This document shows, in pieces, positions 56,996 through 64,000 of a DNA stretch of 64,000 nt. The notes beneath the pieces were generated by a model. That model saw only the letters and a list, made by a program, of their open reading frames with translations, was not told where the DNA came from and did not search any database. A program made the position numbers and the translations under genes. Position 1 is the first letter of the stretch. Each line of letters starts with the position of its first letter. Source of the DNA: Viridothelium virens (Eukaryota; Ascomycota; Dothideomycetes; Trypetheliales; Trypetheliaceae); contig ML991777.1 in NCBI GenBank assembly GCA_010094025.1, forward strand, positions 1 to 64,000, in the 5' to 3' direction.

Positions 56996-58821
56996 TCACT
57001 CCCTTCGATCAAAGAACCCTTTCGACATCGCTTCCTCCGCACTCTGAAACCCCGGCCACGCCCCCGTCACCGACGTCCCCGTCGCCGTCGTCTCCATCGT
57101 GGGCTGTGCCGATGGATGATACGCCGTATATGATCTCTCACCTCCATTCCCGCTGCCACTCCCACTCCCACTCCCATTCCCGTTTCCGCCTTCGCTGCCC
57201 CGACCAAGCCCACTCATCACAGCAGACACGCTGCTCGTCCGCTGCCGACCGCGCCCTTCCTGCTCAGCCGTCGAGCTGATAGGCGAGGGCGGGAAGGTCG
57301 GCGACTGATTGACGCTTCCGGGAGCGCTGCCAGAGGAGATATGGGGCGAGGACCAGGAAGTGCTGAGGCTGGAGTGAGTGACGGATAGTGAGGAGGCGTT
57401 GTGCGGATTGGGGACACCGAGCAGTGGGCCTTGTGGGGCGGGGCCGGGGGCGTAGGAGGCCGTCCCTGGGTATGCGGCCATGCGGAGGGAGGCAGGGATG
57501 GAAGAGTGAGTGCCTGGAAGTGGCCAATGAGAGATAGAGTGTCTGGCAGTGCTATTGGGGGGTGTGCCGGGGAGTTCTTGGCTCTCGCATTGGTCTTCTA
57601 ATTCATGGATCGTCATCGGTGCGTCGAGTTCGGGGCCTTCGGGATGATTGATTTCGTTTTTAACGTCCCATTTTTGCGGAGGATTGCTGGGTAAAGAGGA
57701 TGAGACGTCTGCAACGGCAATGGCGTCTCCAGGACGTGCTTGTGATTCACTTCCAGCTCCCATTTTTTCGGTGGGGGACGAAGAGCTGTATTCTGTCGTT
57801 GCACCTGTATCATCTGACTGCGTGTTAAAATCTGTTACTGGTTTGCACCCGACCCAAGCGTCTCTATCTGCGTGTTCTGTTGTGTTGTTTGTTCCGGTTG
57901 TTTGGTCTGGTGAAGATTTGTTTGAGCGGCCGCGTCGACGGAACATGTACCAACTTACGATGAAAACCAAGAGACCAATGACAAAACAGCTTGCGATCGC
58001 AATTGCGATGGTAGCTCCTTTCGTCAGAGCAGTGGAGTGTGCTGACTGGCCATTCGGTGAAGTGCTGGATGTAGGTGTGCTTAGGCCACTGGAGGATGTA
58101 CTGAGCTCTGTTTGGGAAGAGCTATCTGAAGTCGTGGACGATGAGCTACTCGAAGTACTACTGGTCATGTCCGAACTCGTTACAGTCGGAGGTGCCGCTT
58201 GCGATCCGGTCGTTATTGGATTGACATATGCTGTGTTTGACGACAGACCCGTCGCGTCACAGTAGAAGATGTGTTGGCTCGCTACCGTGTTGCTCAAAGT
58301 GACACAGGAAGGCGAAGCTGAGTCCGTGCTATTTTTGTGTGTCAGTGTTTATTATATTAAATTTTTCATGAGGTGCAGATGGACAAGCCATACGTCCGAA
58401 TCGGATTACTTACCAAAGCCAGCATCCGCCACTGTTGATGTCACACGTCGCCGTCTGGGCTTTAGTGTAATCCAGGCAGGTAGTCCTCGCCGCACAACTC
58501 GACACGGAACAGCATCCGATATAACCATCGCCACCGGTGTAGCAAGTACCACTCGAGGTAGGAGTAGTTGGGCAAAAGACTGATTCTCTGTGAGCGTCAC
58601 AATCGCCACGAAATTAGGGACTCCTAACATTTGCTGCTGCCATCGCAATTATACAAAGGCTCGTCTTGCCTCCGCCCTAACCAGTTATTCGGCTGGCCTC
58701 CGTACAGTCTTCCAATCTCAAGCCCGTTCACAAATGCTGTGTTGCGAGGTGGAGGAGTTGTGATTGTGTGGCCGACAGCCCCAACTGCGAAGCCAAGTGA
58801 TAGGAACAGCATATTGAGCAT
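56996..58821 (-). CDS. Ser/Thr-rich single-pass cell-surface protein, sensor-like
   Basis: Three exons: 58821-58629, 58579-58414 and 58328-56996, 563 residues. MLNMLFLSLGFAVGAVGH is a signal peptide. The ectodomain is cysteine-rich (GTCYTGGDGYIGCCSVSSC; ATCDINSGGCW) with a Ser/Thr stalk, probably O-glycosylated. One span follows (ATIAIAIASCFVIGLLVFIV) with the stop-transfer FRRRGR, and then a cytoplasmic tail of about 280 residues rich in Ser, Pro and Gly, with a run of alternating Gly-Ser/Asn near the end. The layout matches fungal wall-integrity sensors in general (WSC/Mid2-like), but the Cys domain is not a classical WSC. The tail could recruit signalling partners. The coding region contains a C-to-G composition switch. 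Confidence 0.8.
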
Positions 58822-59294
58822 CTTGAATGTGAGGGAAGGAGACGCAAAGTCTGAGATCGGAAGCTGAACGAGTTGTCGAAATAAGGAAATGGAACCCTGG
58901 CATTAGCTGTGGGTCGATCGAAAGGTCGGGTTTGCTGATTGTAGATGTCGCGGAAGGCTGCAGGACGCCAGCAGATTTATGGAATAAGAATGAGAGATTT
59001 CACTGGCCAGGCCCCTCATCCTCGACCAATGTGGAGAAAGGTGTGCAAAAAGGAATGAGAAGCAGAGTGCGAGCCCAGACAAAAAATTGGGTCGTGTGTG
59101 CAAGGTGAATACGTCACGGGCGTGATCCCCCAAGAAAAGGTGCCGAGGTGAGAGATACGTGAGATGATAGCACATATTCCATCACTCACTCATGTAGTGG
59201 ATCTATAGCCAGAAGATTGTCTCGGCAATCGTGTTTGCTATCTGACCCCAGCCACATAGTCTCGGACTTGCTCGCAGAGCGATTACCAATGCCT
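58822..59294. other. intergenic, surface-protein promoter
   Basis: About 470 bases between the surface-protein start codon and the ADGF stop codon. No gene or repeat seen. Confidence 0.5.
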
Positions 59295-61195
59295 CTAGAC
59301 TTCGGCTTCCTTAGCGACCGGGCCAAACTTCTTCACAATCCACACACAAAACTCGTCCCATCTCTGCCTCCAATACCCAAGCGCTTCCTCCTTCTGATCT
59401 TCATTCAAGCAGCTGTGGACGATTGACCACTCCGCAAGTTGACGCCAGCCATGAAGGCTCATCGTCGTCGAGCCAACCATGACCTGATAGAATTCATACG
59501 AAAGGGTGGAACTGTTCGCAGACGACGATCTGTGATTAGTAACGTAAGTCTAAAAGTTCGCAAGGACAAAAGAAATGAAAGCCGTACCTAAAAAGTGCCG
59601 GATTGTCGCTGTTTACGGTACACTCGAGGCCTTGCTGTAGCATTGCTGGATACGGATGCTGCTTGATGTTCCGGCAAAGGTTCAGAAGCTCGTTCGACAC
59701 AGGGCAGAGCTCGATACAGATGCGTTTCTTCTTGAACTCTTCAACCAATTTGGGATGTTTCAAGATCGAATAGCCATGCCCAATGCGCTTTGAATTCAAA
59801 AGGACAACATCGAAAAGATTGGAGTTCTCTGGGTCTTTGGAACCACCGGTATCGAGCAATGTCTCACCGGCATGAAACAGGAACGGGATCTTAATGCCCA
59901 GAGATTCGCAGGTTTTTACAAAAGCCAACAACTCATCACGATAGTAGCTGATGGAGTTTGGACGGTCTTCGGCTCCAACAAGATCAAAGCCTGTTGGTCA
60001 TTAAATGAGTACTGGACGCTAATCCTTTTCCACGAGACATCGCACTTACCGCAAATCAAATCCGGGTATGCGAGTTTCAGTCTGATGCAGTCAAGCATTT
60101 CCGTAGTCATTCGTGGCTTAGGAATAGAACGCGGTGTACAGTAGATGATCTTGAGCCCGAATGGGAATAATTCAAGCTGTCCCTTGGCCTCAAGGTCCTT
60201 TTTCTTTTTAGAAACTTCTTCCACGATGATATTCATTTGGTCTGAATGGCATAGTTGCTGAAGACCGTCATCGCTCGGAATTGTCTTATCCAGTAGCATC
60301 GGACGTAATTCGGCATACATGATCTTGTCCTCAATCATGCTATCGATGGCGGCGCTGATATACCACCTGAAGACCGATTCATAGTTTAAGAGACCCTTGA
60401 AGCAGCGTGTGCCCTGGTTGAATCGTGCCCAAACACTAGCGCGGAGTTTAGCGACTGTCTTCTGTAGTACAATTGTCGTAATTACCCGTTTAGTGTTTGA
60501 CTCTGTCTGTAGACGTCGTCTTCACTGAGAGCAGCTTTACTTCGCACCCAGTCTAAGGGATCACTTTTGAACTTCTGACGAAACTCAACACAGAAGTCTT
60601 TGAATTTCATCCATGGATTGCTGTTCGTGTCCCCGTGGTCTGAGTTGTAATTCAGTGCAAAGACATTGGAGCTTTTCGTTCCCACTGGCAGGACGTTGAA
60701 GACGACTTCTGTTTCATCCAAGTCATCTTTTCCCAGTAGAGGTCTGATGCTGCGAATGAACATGGTGTCCATGTCTTTGGCCTGTTGAAGCAGGATGTTT
60801 GGGTGCAGCTCCGAGTTGAAGTGGATATGCAAGTGGCCGCCTTTTGGCATCTCACGAGCAATTGAGTATATCTTGCTTTCTTGGATCCTGCTTCTATTTG
60901 TGAGAAATTGCCCCCCCATATCTCGGGTTTCGCTGTCTGGTATAGACTCTCCCGCTTGGTTGCCGAAGAGCGTTGGGTCGTCCCTTTCCATCTCTCTGAT
61001 GGTTCGTACGATAGCAGCTGCCTCTCTCTCCACGTCCGAGGCCTCCAGTCTAGCTTTCGAGTCCCATGAAGAAGCTTGTTCGGCTTCGAGCAGTCTCAGT
61101 CTCTCCTCTGAATACTGATTCTGGCAGTCACTGTCCTTAAGAAACTGAGTGAATTTAGCTGCGAGATCAACATCAGAAGGTGTGAATGAAGCCAT
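59295..61195 (-). CDS. ADGF/ADA2-type adenosine deaminase
   Basis: Four exons: 61195-60486, 60435-60050, 59990-59588 and 59529-59295, 577 residues. The start is MASFTPSDVDLAAKF. Metal and substrate motifs of the adenosine deaminase superfamily are present: GGHLHIHFNSE (HxH), FHAGETL (His and catalytic Glu), RIGHG, and VNSDNPALF (metal Asp). The extra N-terminal region of about 130 residues and VFRWYISAAIDSMIEDKIMYAELRP place it with the ADGF/CECR1 branch rather than classical ADA. No signal peptide is seen, unlike secreted animal ADA2, so it probably acts inside the cell. It converts adenosine, or a modified adenosine, to inosine. All introns are about 50-60 nt and in phase. Confidence 0.92.
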
Positions 61196-62725
61196 GTTAG
61201 CCAATTCGGGTTCACTCGCTCCGGAGAAGTGTTGTGAATGTTTATGGTCGTGAGAGCTTTGTTGATAGGTCGTTTGCAGAAAATGACCACCAATTTCAGG
61301 GTCTAATGCTTTGGTTTGTCTCGAACTGCTTCGTGCGACTTGCAGACTATTGTTGAGAAGACCGCATTAGCTCCACTGAGGCTCGACTTTTAACTGTTGA
61401 GTTGATTCGAAGGATTTGCTAACCATGAATTGACAAACTTGAGGAATGTAAAAATAGTCCGCCACCGGACTAGGGTAGAGGTTTTTATAGCAGATGGATC
61501 GCAGAGCATCATCCTCAGGTGCGCAGTTCAAGGTGTTGCCGAAGAATGTGAACAGAAGACCCGTGGAGCTGTTCAGAAAGATGAGTGAGTATTGTAAGAC
61601 GGTGCTGCAATTTGATCGAGAAACCAAATCGAGTCGATGTTTCAGAGGATTTTGGAGTCGATGATAGGGTTGCGTTGAAATTACCATAATCCAGATAAGG
61701 AAGTGCGGGTATAAAAGGCAGGCAAGGCTTATATGCTATGTACCTAGCCAGTACCACTTGTGCCCAATAAAAGCACATGAAGTGATCATCCAGTCTCTGA
61801 GACCCCAAAACAGGGTGTTTAGCGGTGCGTGATGATGGATACGATATGCTCGACCAGGGACAAAATCAATTGACTTCGTTTACCTCCCGAAATGGAAGTC
61901 AGCTAATCGAGACGAGACCTCCGCTGTCACCGCAAGGCTGAGACGCAGCCTCGCCACAAGAACCTAAGGTAAGATTTTGAACAGAGTTGACTTATGTCAT
62001 GCCCTTGGACCAGATGACTCTAATCCTTTGACCATGGCAATGAGTGTGGCCTGGGCGATGGGGCAAGCGGGGCAATTCCTCGCGCTCCTTCGAGGCAATG
62101 GATCTTGATGGCATGGGACCTGAGTCAGGAATAGAAGAAGACTGCGCAAAATGACGCCGTCCCCGAGTATTTGATGGTGGTTACCTCAGGCCTTTAATCG
62201 CGCATTCCGAAGGCCACAGGTGATTTTCAGCCTTGCGCTGGTCATACATGGAGTCCACAATTTCTTAGGCCAAAACGCCGTTGAGCGTGGCGGAGCGCTA
62301 GATCCAACTCTTACGACCTATCCCTCTTGGCTTCCAACCGCCATCTTCGTCCATCCCCACTCTATGTGGGAGTCTGCTGCCTCAGATGTCTCTTCGGAGT
62401 GAGCCTCTTCGTTTTCACCTTGTACATATAACAGTTGCATAAGCCTTCTTCCATTTGTGGGGCCTCAAAAGTCTTTGGCCACATTGGAGTTTCAAGGATA
62501 CCTAGCTGTTCAATGTTGTCTAGTTCACTCCGTACACAGCCGCCCTCTACGGAAAATCATCCGATCTCGTCGCACGAACCGTGCAACGCGAGGCAGATCC
62601 AGCATCTCGTCTGAAAGTGGCCTTGAGCTCAAGATATACCGACTTTCCAGGATGCAACCTGTCTCTGCCCTTCTCTTAAAAAGGACCGATCCCGAGTTGT
62701 AGACCCTTGACAGAGACAACTCACC
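61196..62725. other. intergenic, divergent promoter region
   Basis: About 1.5 kb between the ADGF start codon and the start codon of the right-most gene. Short frames such as 61515-61808 (minus) have no motif. I see no repeats or RNA gene. Confidence 0.5.
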
Positions 62726-63929
62726 ATGTGGCATTGGGTTAGCGAAGGTTTCGACAACTTCCAACTTGACATCGTCGGTTTTCTTGCCATCCTCGGTGAG
62801 GGTTCGGTGTTAGCCAATGCTCAGGTTGCAACCTTGTCCAGGTTGATCTACATTCCACGGTTGCTGCCCGCACCACATGCATTTCTCAGGCCCACTAGGC
62901 CCTCGAAGTTGGCTCCGTCAGATGCTGATGTGGCCGGGGTCTATTCAGGAAACCACAAGCGTCATGTGAATCATCTAGCCCACGTTCTACTGTAAGTCTC
63001 TTTACCGCGCAAGCTTCTCTCCTTGGGCTAAGTTTGACAGGGACGGGGATTCGATGGCTGCGTATGAAGTGCAATGCGTGGAGATCAAAAAGATCTCGAA
63101 TGCACCCCCAGTAAAAGCAAAGACGCGAGGTCCTCTCACGGTTGTTCTGCTTTTAGGTTGCGCTTTTTCGATCGGCTTGCTTGCACTCTCGATTGTAAAG
63201 AAAGATGGAATGTCCCTCTTAGCCACAGGTCTACTGTCCATCCTCTCGAGCATCATTGGGATTGGTAATAAATGGACACTTCAGCTTGTGTCGCGGAAAG
63301 TTTCTGGAGGCGCTCCTCAAGGAGACGTCGTCATCAGATATCCCAAAGGAGGCTTTCACGTAGTCAAATGCAGTGAGGAAGTCGCTCGGGAACTCTATTT
63401 CGCTCCCGAAGAAATACAGTACCGTGTAGATCAGCCAGCTGTCTATCGCCTGATCTCCCTTGTCGGCACAGTGCTGCTCATGTTCGGCGTCATTGCCCTC
63501 AGCAATGCCACTGTAGCCTTGCAGATCGCTTGGGCAGCAGCATATATTCTACTAAATGCTGCATACTGGACTGTTGCCGCGCTGCCTCAGCGAGTTCACT
63601 GGGAACTTGGATCCTTCAAGGTGGAGAAGCAACGCCTTGAAGGTGGCGAAGCAGTAGAGAAAAACGCTACTTTCACGGAAGCGTTATGGAAAGTCATTGT
63701 CTTTACGAAAAGTACAAAATGGGTAGCTTTGGGTAATACAGCACCGCAGACACAGGCGTGGAAACATTGGTTGGAGGAAGCAGAAGCGATGGCTGTCGAT
63801 GCTGGCGTTTATTGCGAAGATATGGATGCGTTTGGTGATAGCAAAGTGTGGATCTGGAAGGTGCCGGATTGGGATCCGCGGAGCGCGTTGACAAAATATA
63901 TGAGACTATATCATGAAATAGGCGCCTAA
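62726..63929 (+). CDS. conserved-looking fungal four-TM membrane protein, unknown function
   Basis: Two exons: 62726-62991 and 63041-63929, 384 residues, joined in phase by a 49-nt intron (GTAAGT..GACAG). The N-terminal 90 residues are soluble (MWHWVSEGFDNFQLDIVGF). There are four hydrophobic segments in two pairs: LTVVLLLGCAFSIGLLALSIV with LLATGLLSILSSIIGIG, and LISLVGTVLLMFGVIALS with AWAAAYILLNAAYW. Between the pairs is a cytosolic or lumenal domain of about 80 residues. The soluble C-terminal part has several tryptophans (KHWLEEAEAMA; SKVWIWKVPDWD). There is no signal peptide and no family I can name with confidence. The start ATG and the phase-correct intron support a real gene. Confidence 0.75.
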
Positions 63930-64000
63930 CATGATCTTACAAACGAGCGGATGGATTGGACAAGTAAGGGAATGACCACGAGTCATGAATTTCATTACAC

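Noticed and set aside
1-64000. CRISPR arrays, rRNA genes and tRNA genes
   Set aside because: No regularly spaced repeats were seen and none are expected in a fungal nuclear genome. No rRNA-like stretch or convincing tRNA cloverleaf was found by eye; a covariance-model search would settle tRNAs.

Overview
The window is nuclear DNA of a filamentous ascomycete (Pezizomycotina). It has spliced genes with introns of about 48-65 nt and GT..AG ends, a Zn2Cys6 regulator, a group-II-like G-alpha, an ISWI remodeller, a LaeA-like methyltransferase, secreted acid proteases and a small terpene gene cluster. The class cannot be fixed from the sequence. All exon boundaries were placed by hand from splice signals, reading phase and family motifs.

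Layout. At 1-316 is the end of a Fot1/pogo-type DNA transposon, next to the relic of a cysteine-rich single-pass membrane protein gene (317-1428). At 2428-6859 a DHA1-type MFS transporter and a Zn2Cys6 regulator diverge from one promoter. From 7.9 to 18.2 kb lies a block for the cell exterior: a carboxylesterase, a sedolisin (S53), a small secreted protein and an S10 serine carboxypeptidase. From 18.5 to 27.2 kb are housekeeping genes: ISWI, a HAPSTR1/TAPR1-like protein, a DMAC1-like mitochondrial protein, AP-3 mu and the four-exon COX9. Next come an Asn-rich zinc-knuckle protein (27.9-29.3 kb), a membrane-anchored fatty aldehyde dehydrogenase (29.7-31.5 kb) and a DHA2-type exporter (32.2-34.0 kb).

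From 35.2 to 44.1 kb is a terpene cluster: a ten-exon class I terpene synthase with DDxxD, NSE and RY motifs, and two P450s that are a duplicated pair with identical internal exon lengths. The DHA2 exporter next door could move the product, which is inference. The right part holds an interrupted membrane protein gene, a G-alpha, an mS38/Cox24-like mitochondrial protein, an orphan gene, a LaeA-like methyltransferase, a Ser/Thr-rich cell-surface protein, an ADGF-type adenosine deaminase and a four-TM membrane protein at the right edge.

The most unusual pattern is compositional. In six unrelated genes the sequence turns GC-rich, first strongly C-rich and then strongly G-rich, in that order on the plus strand whichever way the gene points. 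These islands also produce long spurious antisense reading frames.
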